The notes below the pieces were generated by a model. It saw nothing but the letters and a program-made list of their open reading frames with translations, was not told the DNA's origin and made no database searches. Positions 1-6,504 of a stretch of DNA of 40,292 bases are shown piece by piece (position 1 is the stretch's first letter; each line of letters starts with the position of its first letter). Where the stretch lies: positions 1 through 40,292 of the forward strand of contig USGT01000010.1 in the NCBI GenBank assembly GCA_900554335.1. Direction: 5' to 3'. Source of the stretch: an uncultured Oscillospiraceae bacterium (GTDB lineage Bacteria > Bacillota > Clostridia > Oscillospirales > Acutalibacteraceae). Made by a program: the position numbers and the translations under genes.

Positions 1-33
1 TCCTTTTTTTCTATTCTTATTTATTTTTCTTTA

Positions 34-60
34 GCCGCACTTTACAGTGCGGCTTCTTTT
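34..60 (+). terminator. Hairpin over the trpS stop codon, possible terminator for a plus-strand gene left of the window
   Basis: An 8-bp perfect stem (GCCGCACT with AGTGCGGC, 34-41 and 46-53) has a 4-base loop that contains the trpS stop codon read on the minus strand. On the plus strand it is followed by TTCTTTT, so it would terminate transcription entering from the left. In the trpS direction it is followed by A-rich sequence, which is poor for termination. No plus-strand gene is visible in the first 33 bases. Confidence 0.45.
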
Positions 61-1058
61 ATCTCTTGGTATCCTATTTGCATATGATTTTTCACTTTTT
101 CAAGTGTTTGACTTGTTATCTTCTTTGCTTTTTCAGTTCCTTCATACGCAATCTTATATATATAATCCATGTTGTTTTCTAATTCTTTTCTTTTTTCTCT
201 AATAGGTTTTAACATGTTTTGCAAAACTTCATTCAAATATTTTTTTACAACAACGTCTCCTAAACCGCCTTTTTCGTAGTGAGCTTTCATCGCTGCGATT
301 TTTTCTTTGTCTTCTCCGAATGCATCAAGATAGGCGAATACAGGGTTATTTTTTGTGTTTCCTGGATCACTCACTCTTAAATGATTCGGGTCTGTGAACA
401 TCGCCATTACTTTTCTTTCGATTTCATTTTCGTCATCAGAAAGATAAATTGTATTTCCGAGCGATTTGCTCATTTTGCTTTTTCCGTCTGTTCCCACGAG
501 TCTTGGAGTTTTTGATAGTATTATTTTTGGTTCTGTCAAAGTTTCGCCGTAAATCGAGTTGAATTTTCTCACGATTTCGCATGTTTGCTCTATCATTGGT
601 GATTGGTCTTCTCCGGCTGGAACATAATGTGCACCGAAGGCTGTTATGTCTGCCGCTTGGCTTACAGGGTAGGTTAAAAATCCTGCCGGAATTCCTCCAC
701 TGAAATTTTTTTGTTTCAATTCATTTTTTACGGTTGGGTTGCGTTCTAGTCTTGCAACAGTCACTAAATTCAAATAAAAAATGGTTAACTCAGCAATGGC
801 GGGGATGAGAGACTGAATGCATATGGTCGTTTTTTTAGGGTCAATTCCGACTGAAAGATAATCTAGCAGCAACTCTTTAACGTTGTCTCTTACTTTTTTA
901 GGGTTTTCTGCATTGTCGGTTAATGCTTGAACATCTGCTATCATTATATATTGGTCGTATTTATCTTGAAGTTCTACGCGATTTTTGAGCGAACCAATGT
1001 AATGCCCTAAATGAAGTTTTCCGGTTGGTCTGTCGCCGGTTAATATTATTTCTTTCAC
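42..1058 (-). CDS. trpS: Tryptophanyl-tRNA synthetase
   Basis: This class I aminoacyl-tRNA synthetase charges tRNA-Trp with tryptophan in the cytoplasm. The 338 residues are the usual length for the family. The ATP-binding HIGH-type motif is HLGH at residues 16-19, and the second signature KMSKS is at 195-199, preceded by GTDGKS. The start is GTG at 1058, set by AAAGGAG eight bases upstream on the minus strand. The gene follows rpsR in the same direction but a hairpin with a T-rich tail lies between them, so it may have partly separate expression. No T-box leader is visible: only about 60 bases separate it from rpsR. The stop codon lies in the loop of a hairpin. Confidence 0.97.
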   Translation of the reverse strand: MKEIILTGDRPTGKLHLGHYIGSLKNRVELQDKYDQYIMIADVQALTDNAENPKKVRDNVKELLLDYLSVGIDPKKTTICIQSLIPAIAELTIFYLNLVTVARLERNPTVKNELKQKNFSGGIPAGFLTYPVSQAADITAFGAHYVPAGEDQSPMIEQTCEIVRKFNSIYGETLTEPKIILSKTPRLVGTDGKSKMSKSLGNTIYLSDDENEIERKVMAMFTDPNHLRVSDPGNTKNNPVFAYLDAFGEDKEKIAAMKAHYEKGGLGDVVVKKYLNEVLQNMLKPIREKRKELENNMDYIYKIAYEGTEKAKKITSQTLEKVKNHMQIGYQEIKEAAL

Positions 1059-1074
1059 GTTTATTTCTCCTTTT

Positions 1075-1114
1075 TAAAGAAAAATTTACCCTCTCAGTTT
1101 TGGTTGAGAGGGTA
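1075..1114 (-). terminator. Terminator after the rpsF-ssb-rpsR operon
   Basis: On the minus strand a 9-bp stem (ACCCTCTCA at 1088-1096 with TGAGAGGGT at 1105-1113) with an 8-base loop is followed by AAATTTTTCTTT. It sits between the rpsR stop and the trpS ribosome site, so it could end the ribosomal operon or leave partial readthrough into trpS. Confidence 0.65.
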
Positions 1115-1119
1115 TTCTA

Positions 1120-1380
1120 TTAATCGTGTGTATATGGTAATAATGCGAGGTAACGAGCACGTTTAATAGCTCTTGTGAGCTGACGTTGATGTTCTGCGCA
1201 AGTTCCCGTAATGCGACGGGGGAGTATCTTTGCTCTTTCAGAAATGTAACGTCTTAATTTGCCGTATTCTTTATAGTCGATTCCTGTGCAATTTTTGTCA
1301 ACGCAAAAGCTGCAAACTTTCTTTCTCATTCTGCGATTTCTTGGTTCGCGTCTTTCTGTTTTTTCAGTTTTTTCTACCAA
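1120..1380 (-). CDS. rpsR: 30S ribosomal protein S18
   Basis: S18 binds the platform of the small ribosomal subunit as a heterodimer with S6. The conserved core is plain: RRKVCSFC-type start, YKEYGKLRRYI, ILPRRITGTCAEHQRQL and IKRARYLALLPY. CSFC, the C of KNC and the C of TGTC give four cysteines, the zinc-binding (C+) form of S18. A longer frame opens with GTG at 1389, but AAGGGG abuts that codon. The same purine stretch stands six bases before TTG at 1380, so TTG is preferred and the protein has 86 residues. It is the last gene of rpsF-ssb-rpsR. The start choice is inference; the identity is not in doubt. Confidence 0.95.
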   Translation of the reverse strand: MVEKTEKTERREPRNRRMRKKVCSFCVDKNCTGIDYKEYGKLRRYISERAKILPRRITGTCAEHQRQLTRAIKRARYLALLPYTHD

Positions 1381-1450
1381 AATTTTCACCCCTTTTTGAT
1401 TGCATACCCCGAACGAAGGCTTTGCAAATGTAAATTAAATTCTTTGATAA

Positions 1451-1900
1451 TTAAAACGGAAGATCTTCGTCTGATTCAATTGTTTGGAAATCATCGTTGC
1501 TTCCGCTGCTAAACTCAGAAAAATCTGCTTCTTTTTTAGTCGTAGTAGCTGCATTATCGTAAGAAGACTGCGATGAATCTCTTTTAGATTCTGCAAAATT
1601 TACATTATTCGCAACGATTTCAAACGTTTTGCGTTTTACACCGTCTTTGTCTTGGTAGCTTCCGGTTTGAATTGAACCGTCAACAGCTATCAATTGACCT
1701 TTTTTGAAGTATTTGCAAATGAATTCAGCTGTTCCGCGCCATGCAACAACATCAATGAAATCTGTTTTTCTTTCTTCGGCTGTTTTGCCGTAATTTCTGT
1801 TAACTGCAATTGTGAAGCGTGTAACTGCTATGTCGCTCGGAGTGTGTTTGAGTTCTGGATCTGCTACTAATCTTCCCATTAAGACTGCAACATTTAACAT
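1451..1900 (-). CDS. ssb: Single-stranded DNA-binding protein
   Basis: SSB coats single-stranded DNA in replication, repair and recombination and recruits partners through its acidic tail. The first ~107 residues are a typical OB fold starting MLNVAVLMGRLVADPEL, with the VTRFTIAVNRNY and DFIDVVAWRGTAEFI strands. A low-complexity Ser/Asn/Thr linker follows, then the conserved tail ending DEDLPF, which corresponds to the DDDIPF partner-binding tip. At 149 residues it is a normal compact Firmicute SSB. It lies between rpsF and rpsR, the standard arrangement in bacteria of this type. Confidence 0.97.
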   Translation of the reverse strand: MLNVAVLMGRLVADPELKHTPSDIAVTRFTIAVNRNYGKTAEERKTDFIDVVAWRGTAEFICKYFKKGQLIAVDGSIQTGSYQDKDGVKRKTFEIVANNVNFAESKRDSSQSSYDNAATTTKKEADFSEFSSGSNDDFQTIESDEDLPF

Positions 1901-1919
1901 CTCTTTTCACATCCTCCTA

Positions 1920-2210
1920 CTATGATTTTTTTACGATCATTGATCTTAAAACGCCTTCTGTAATCTGGCAAATACGGTCGAGTTCTTTCGGGAATTCCGA
2001 AGTACTTTTGAAATCGAAAACAACGTATTCTCCTTCAGGCTCTTTACGGATAGGGTAAGCGAGTTTTTTTCTTCCCCATTTGTTTACATTTGTAAGTTCA
2101 GCTTTTGATTCGATTAAAGACTGGAATTTTCCGATGAGTTCTTCAGGATTTTCTCCAACTTTAACTGAAACAACTAAAACAAACTCGTAAAGATTTTTAA
2201 TTTCGCTCAT
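1920..2210 (-). CDS. rpsF: 30S ribosomal protein S6
   Basis: S6 pairs with S18 on the small-subunit platform. The 96-residue length and the motifs YEFVLVVSV, WGRKKLAYPI, EGEYVVFDF and the C-terminal ITEGVLRSMIVKK are typical. The start is ATG at 2210 with GGAGGTG upstream. It is the first gene of the rpsF-ssb-rpsR operon, preceded by a consensus promoter and a hairpin leader that may mediate feedback by the S6:S18 complex. Confidence 0.97.
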   Translation of the reverse strand: MSEIKNLYEFVLVVSVKVGENPEELIGKFQSLIESKAELTNVNKWGRKKLAYPIRKEPEGEYVVFDFKSTSEFPKELDRICQITEGVLRSMIVKKS

Positions 2211-2231
2211 CTTGTAGCACCTCCTTTTGGA

Positions 2232-2267
2232 CTTAAGCCCTCACGCATAAGCTAGTCGTGAGGTAAG
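2232..2267 (-). promoter_or_regulatory. Hairpin leader of rpsF, candidate S6:S18 autoregulatory element
   Basis: In the untranslated leader a 7-bp stem (CCTCACG with CGTGAGG, 2239-2245 and 2257-2263) with an 11-base loop is extended by a 4-bp outer stem (CTTA with TAAG). A three-base bulge (GCT on the minus strand) separates the two. rpsF leaders in many bacteria carry a bulged hairpin bound by S6:S18, so that role is plausible. The classic CCG bulge was not seen, so the assignment is tentative. Confidence 0.4.
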
Positions 2268-2290
2268 GATTGGTTTAAAAAACCTCCACT

Positions 2291-2319
2291 ATTATATCAT
2301 TAATTAACAATTTGGTCAA
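2291..2319 (-). promoter_or_regulatory. Sigma-A promoter of rpsF-ssb-rpsR
   Basis: On the minus strand TTGACC (2314-2319) and TATAAT (2291-2296) are separated by 17 bases, a near-perfect vegetative promoter. The predicted start near 2285 leaves a leader of about 75 bases before rpsF. Confidence 0.85.
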
Positions 2320-2388
2320 GTTCTTAATTCCTGTTTTTAGGTTTTAACGTGAATTTTGAAAAAATATTAATTAATTTTGCATTTGCCC

Positions 2389-2418
2389 TTGACTTTACGG
2401 GGCAAAATGTGATAAACT
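2389..2418 (+). promoter_or_regulatory. Promoter of tRNA-Arg
   Basis: TTGACT (2389-2394) and TAAACT (2413-2418) are 18 bases apart and lie 17 bases before the tRNA. It is divergent from the rpsF promoter. Confidence 0.7.
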
Positions 2419-2435
2419 CTAAATAGTTAAGTTTT

Positions 2436-2512
2436 GCGCCCGTAGCTCAGCTGGATAGAGTGTTTGGCTACGAACCAAAAGGTCGGGGGTTCGAATCCCT
2501 CCGGGCGTACCA
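2436..2512 (+). tRNA. tRNA-Arg (anticodon ACG)
   Basis: A full cloverleaf can be drawn. The acceptor arm GCGCCCG pairs with CGGGCGT (one G-U at the end). The D arm begins GCTCAGCTGGATAGAGT. The anticodon arm TTTGG-CTACGAA-CCAAA has anticodon ACG at 2470-2472. The T arm contains GGTTCGAATCC. The discriminator base A and the CCA end (2510-2512) are encoded. ACG is read after A34 is changed to inosine and decodes CGN arginine codons. No second tRNA adjoins it. Confidence 0.96.
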
Positions 2513-2538
2513 TAACTAAAGTTAATTTTTATGCAGTA

Positions 2539-2570
2539 GGCTTTCGGTATTTCCGAGAGTCTTTATTTTT
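2539..2570 (+). terminator. Terminator after tRNA-Arg
   Basis: A 9-bp stem (GGCTTTCGG with CCGAGAGTC, with two G-T pairs) and a 5-base loop is followed by TTTATTTTT. It ends the single-gene tRNA transcript. Confidence 0.85.
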
Positions 2571-2584
2571 ATGATATGATAATG

Positions 2585-2613
2585 TTGAAAAATGATTTTT
2601 TAAATGTTATAAT
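2585..2613 (+). promoter_or_regulatory. Promoter of the small secreted protein gene
   Basis: TTGAAA (2585-2590) and TATAAT (2608-2613) are 17 bases apart, about 45 bases before the start codon. Confidence 0.75.
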
Positions 2614-2658
2614 ATTATTAACCATACGAAATATTACAACATAATTGGAGGCTGTAAT

Positions 2659-3219
2659 ATGAAATTATTAAAAAAAGTTTTGTCAACATTGCTAAGCTTT
2701 AGCTTAATTCTTACTTCTGGTTTTTCAGCAAATGTTTTTGCTAATAATCCAAAAAATTTGGAAGAATGCTGTATGGAACTTGATAAAATTTGCAGTCCGG
2801 AAGAAAAAGATAAAATAAAACAAACTCCAAATGAGAATTGGGGCGAATTTATTAGCGAGGTTTTACCCACACAGCTTGGAAAAATGATAACGCTGAATTG
2901 GCTGTATTCATATGAAAGCGACGCAAACAAATATAAAGAAACCGAATTAGCAAAACTACTTTTAGAACATGGTGCTGACCATTGGGGTGTCGCACATGTT
3001 GTAATGACCAGTGTGGTACTTCAGTATTATAATCGTTACTTGAATGATAAAATTGCAACAAGTATTGAAGATTTAGTAATAGACTATTGGTTTAACACTT
3101 GGCATTATACATTCAAAGAATCGAGTTTAACGAAACAGAAGCTTAGAGAAAGCATGGAAACAGGTGTTCTGCTTAGCTTTCATAAGGAAAACTGGCCAAC
3201 GAGGTGTAATATTTTATAA
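2659..3219 (+). CDS. Small secreted protein of unknown function
   Basis: I do not recognise this 186-residue protein. It has a clear Sec signal peptide: Lys-rich start MKLLKKVL, a hydrophobic core, and a likely cut after NVFA at residue 28. The mature part is about 158 residues and begins acidic, with a Cys pair (EECCMELDKIC). A short segment, ELAKLLLEHGADHWG, resembles the end of one ankyrin repeat, which is notable because the next gene is a large ankyrin protein, but there is no second repeat. The start ATG is supported by GGAGG seven bases upstream, and the gene has its own promoter. It looks like a stand-alone exported protein. A cell-surface or released effector role would be inference only. 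Confidence 0.8.
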   Translation: MKLLKKVLSTLLSFSLILTSGFSANVFANNPKNLEECCMELDKICSPEEKDKIKQTPNENWGEFISEVLPTQLGKMITLNWLYSYESDANKYKETELAKLLLEHGADHWGVAHVVMTSVVLQYYNRYLNDKIATSIEDLVIDYWFNTWHYTFKESSLTKQKLRESMETGVLLSFHKENWPTRCNIL

Positions 3220-3438
3220 AACCAAATAGTATATCAATTTGCTGAGTATCTGCATGTAAGTTTATGCAGTTTAGTTATGCTTCTTATGGAATTTCGTACC
3301 ATGATTCAATGTTTTAGCTTGGTGATATACTGGGCTATTTTTGTTTGCGTAAGTTTTCAGTTTTTCTGGGGGCTTTTTTATTTTGTAAGGCTGTTTTCTT
3401 GAAATTGTTATTTAAATTTTATAAAATATACATGAATA
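3220..3438 (+). other. Intergenic stretch with a weak hairpin
   Basis: Nothing coding is apparent. A 6-bp stem (CTGCAT at 3250-3255 with ATGCAG at 3264-3269) followed by TTTAG could be a weak terminator for the upstream gene. Further on there are only T-rich runs (near 3343 and 3371) with no good stem. Confidence 0.35.
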
Positions 3439-3466
3439 TTGACTTTTTATTATTGTATGATACTAT
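3439..3466 (+). promoter_or_regulatory. Promoter of the ankyrin-repeat gene
   Basis: TTGACT (3439-3444) and TACTAT (3461-3466) are 16 bases apart. The extended box TACTATATAG resembles the TACTATAG box before the gene at 8428. AGGAGG follows at 3481. Confidence 0.65.
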
Positions 3467-3494
3467 ATAGTGACTATGTTAGGAGGTTTTTCTT

Positions 3495-6335
3495 ATGAAT
3501 TCATTAAAAAAAGTGCTAATAAAAATTTGCAAAGACAAGAAACTTACCGAAGAATTTAAAAAATCAAGTAATTTAAATCAATTTTACGAGCTGTGTAATA
3601 AAATTGACCCTAATATCACTATGGACGAAATTAGTGAAAACATGCAAAAATTAATTTTGGAAATGAACAATGAAAAAACTCATGAAATCAGCGAGGAAGA
3701 GCTGGAAATGATATCAGGCGGAAGAATGGATTTTAACAAATTTAAAGCTTCTGCAGTGGCTATGCTCGTGGCTTTCGGGGCACTGGAAACAAGCAATTTG
3801 CTTTTTAGCCCATCTGTCAATGCTGCAAGTGCTGTCACAAGTTCTTCTCAAGTTAAGCAGGATGTTAAAAAACTCAATGAAAAACTTGCCGAAGCAATTG
3901 AAGAGAAAAAATTTCAAAACTGCGAGGAACTCATCAAAGAAGGCGCTGAAATTGACACCAGAGATAAAAAAGGCGACACAGCATTAATTGCAGCGTGCCG
4001 AAGTAGCAATACCGATGAATTCATTGATTTTTTGATTAAATCTGGCGCAAATGTTAACATGCAAAGCAGCAAAGACGGAAAAACATCTTTAATCGTGGCA
4101 GCTGAGAAAAAATCTGAGAAAAACATAAAAAAATTAGTTGAAAATGGCGCTGATTTAAATAAAAAGGATTTATCACATCGCACTGCGCTGATGATAATTT
4201 GTGAGGACCCTAAAATGAAGACTTCTTTTGATTTGCTTCTTGAAAAGGGCGCAGACATTAACCTTTCAGCTGTGAACATAGGTAAAATAGATTCGGCACT
4301 GATAGCAGCATTTGAGCACAAAAACCAATACGCTTTTGAAAAATTATTGCAAAAAGGTGCTGACATAAACTCGCAGGGGACAAAAGCAAGAACTCCTCTC
4401 ATGCAGGCTGCCATGGATCCAAACGGCCAGGAAATGATTAAGTTTTTGATTAAAAAAGGTGCAGACGTTAACATTAGTAATTCAGATGGTGAAACAGCTT
4501 TGAACTTGGCTATTAAAAATAATCTTAAAGAAAATGCAGAGCTGCTTATTGAGAGTTCTGCAAATGTTAATGAAAAAAATTATTACGGCTACAGCTTGTT
4601 TGGCCAAATTGCAGAGCAACAAGGAAAAGAGGACTTTTTTGAACTTTTAATTAAAAAAGGTGCGGACGTAAACGGCAAAGACAGCCGCGGTGTTCCTCCT
4701 ATTTTGAAGGCTGTTAATTCTTTTAAAAAAGTTAAGCTCCTTCTTGATAATGGAGTAGACGTTAATCAAAAATTTGCAGAAGGAAAGAACCTGATTTACT
4801 ACATTAATGCTTCAAACTCAAGTGAGCAAAAGCAAATTTTGGATTTGGTTATTGAAAGAGGAATAGAAATAAATTGCGTTAGCTCAGATAAAGATAAAAC
4901 TACTCCTTTGACTCAAGCGGTTTTGAAAGGCGATAGCTATACAGTTGAAAAACTCATAAAAAATGGAGCAAATTTTGATTTTTCGAGTAAGGAAGCGCCT
5001 ATTTTTAATTGCATCGATAAATACAAAGAATATTTTCTTTCTCGCGATGAGAAAAAACATAAAGATAAATATTTTGAAGTTTTAAAAATTTTGGCAGAAA
5101 ACGATGTTTACATTAACGGCGTGAAACGTGGTTCAGAGAATCCGTTAATTTACGCTATTAATCAAGGTTTGCCTGATGTTGCAGAAATATTTTGTGAAAA
5201 AACAAAAGATTTGAATTTTAAAGGTGTAAAAGAGCACACTGCAATGACGAGTGCAATTTTAATGAGAGACGCAAAAACCGTGAAAAAATTAATTGAAGCA
5301 AAGGCTGATGTTAACTGCAAAGGCCGTGATGGCAAAAGCCCCATTATGTTTGCAATTGAAAGATATGATTATAACTTCCCCGCAAGTTTGGAAATCTTTA
5401 AAATGCTTCTTGACAACGGCGCTGACGTTAATGCGCAAGATAAAAACGGAGTTTCTGTGCTTGATTATGCAGTAGCAAAGAAAGCTGCAAATATGGATAT
5501 TATAAAATCTATAATTAAAAAAGGAGTAAACGATAATACCATTGATAAAACACTGGTAAAAATAGAAAAAGGCAAGTATGATAGTTTATACGGCGGTAAA
5601 AATTATTTATCCGATATTACGAAATTTTTATTTTCAAGTTTCAAAGATGATTCTTTTAAAAAATCAAAAATTTGGAGTTATAATGATTTATTAATAAAAT
5701 TGGCAGTAAACGCCGGAGCAGACGTTAATGCAAGAGATAAAAATGGCTGCACACCTTTGATGATGGCCGCAAAAATTGGCGATCAAAACGAAGATATTAT
5801 AAAGTTGCTTCTAACTTTCGGTGCAGATGTTAACTTGAAAGATAATAAAGGTAATACTGCTCTTATGAAAGCAGGTGTCTCAGAAAAAATAATTAAACTT
5901 CTTATTTCGAACGGTGCAGACATAGAAGCTAAAAATAATATAGGCGAAACGGTTCTCATGCAGTCTGCCAAATCTCAAGAAACTCGTCAATTGAAACACA
6001 TTTTGGAATATAAACCAAATTTGGAGGCTAAAGATAACAAAGGCAGAACCGCTCTTATAATTGCCGCTAAAAATAGTAGGGAAGATAATATCTTTTTGCT
6101 GTATGAAGCAGGAGCAAATGTGAATGCCAAAGATAATAAAGGTAACACTGCTCTTATAAAAGCAGTGCAGGGGATGAATGCTTTTGATGTAAGCAACAGA
6201 GTGTTTAGAACGTTGCTAATAAGCTGCCATGCCGATTTATATGCTAAGAATAATGAAGGGAAAAGCGCTCTTGACTATGCAAAATCGGAACAAGTTGTAA
6301 AAAGTTTAAAATCTTACGTTCAAGCAAACAACTAA
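3495..6335 (+). CDS. Ankyrin-repeat protein with Nif11-like double-glycine leader
   Basis: A 946-residue protein. Residues 1-76 look like a Nif11-type leader: an amphipathic helical stretch (LKKVLIKICKDKKLTEEF), then EISEEELEMISGG, where the acidic ELE stretch and Gly-Gly at 75-76 match the double-glycine cleavage sites cut by C39-peptidase ABC exporters. A second export-like segment follows: basic residues R77, K82 and K84, a hydrophobic stretch at 85-96, and an AXA-like site VNA near 110. From about 130 to the end there are roughly twenty ankyrin repeats with the usual GADVNAKD turns and TALMxAAK helices; spacing is irregular around 520-560 and 650-710. AGGAGG lies eight bases before ATG. 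The gene is monocistronic, with its own promoter and terminator. Ankyrin repeats bind proteins; the target is unknown. Alternatively the GGCGGA codons might act as a weak ribosome site for M78, giving a shorter Sec-type precursor. Confidence 0.88.
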   Translation: MNSLKKVLIKICKDKKLTEEFKKSSNLNQFYELCNKIDPNITMDEISENMQKLILEMNNEKTHEISEEELEMISGGRMDFNKFKASAVAMLVAFGALETSNLLFSPSVNAASAVTSSSQVKQDVKKLNEKLAEAIEEKKFQNCEELIKEGAEIDTRDKKGDTALIAACRSSNTDEFIDFLIKSGANVNMQSSKDGKTSLIVAAEKKSEKNIKKLVENGADLNKKDLSHRTALMIICEDPKMKTSFDLLLEKGADINLSAVNIGKIDSALIAAFEHKNQYAFEKLLQKGADINSQGTKARTPLMQAAMDPNGQEMIKFLIKKGADVNISNSDGETALNLAIKNNLKENAELLIESSANVNEKNYYGYSLFGQIAEQQGKEDFFELLIKKGADVNGKDSRGVPPILKAVNSFKKVKLLLDNGVDVNQKFAEGKNLIYYINASNSSEQKQILDLVIERGIEINCVSSDKDKTTPLTQAVLKGDSYTVEKLIKNGANFDFSSKEAPIFNCIDKYKEYFLSRDEKKHKDKYFEVLKILAENDVYINGVKRGSENPLIYAINQGLPDVAEIFCEKTKDLNFKGVKEHTAMTSAILMRDAKTVKKLIEAKADVNCKGRDGKSPIMFAIERYDYNFPASLEIFKMLLDNGADVNAQDKNGVSVLDYAVAKKAANMDIIKSIIKKGVNDNTIDKTLVKIEKGKYDSLYGGKNYLSDITKFLFSSFKDDSFKKSKIWSYNDLLIKLAVNAGADVNARDKNGCTPLMMAAKIGDQNEDIIKLLLTFGADVNLKDNKGNTALMKAGVSEKIIKLLISNGADIEAKNNIGETVLMQSAKSQETRQLKHILEYKPNLEAKDNKGRTALIIAAKNSREDNIFLLYEAGANVNAKDNKGNTALIKAVQGMNAFDVSNRVFRTLLISCHADLYAKNNEGKSALDYAKSEQVVKSLKSYVQANN

Positions 6336-6345
6336 TTTTTATATT

Positions 6346-6387
6346 CAGCAGGAATGCGTTCGCAAAACTTTCCTGCTGGTATTTTTT
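6346..6387 (+). terminator. Terminator of the ankyrin-repeat gene
   Basis: A 9-bp stem (CAGCAGGAA with TTCCTGCTG) encloses a loop that can fold further (TGCG with CGCA) and is followed by GTATTTTTT. Confidence 0.88.
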
Positions 6388-6445
6388 GCCTGCTTTTATT
6401 TTGTAAGATTTATTGGTTTCAAGGCCGCAATGAAAAAATTATTGG

Positions 6446-6488
6446 AAGCAAAAATTCCCTGTATGACATCTATTTGCCTCGCAGGGAA
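6446..6488 (-). terminator. Terminator of the repeat-containing secreted protein gene
   Basis: On the minus strand TTCCCTG pairs with CAGGGAA across a 20-base loop and is followed by TTTTTGCTT. Together with the plus-strand terminator at 6346 it separates two convergent genes. Confidence 0.65.
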
Positions 6489-6504
6489 AATTAATATAAG
6501 CAGT

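Noticed and set aside
1059..1119. T-box riboswitch before trpS
   Set aside because: Only about 60 bases separate rpsR from trpS, filled by a simple hairpin and the ribosome site; no T-box sequence or specifier stem fits.
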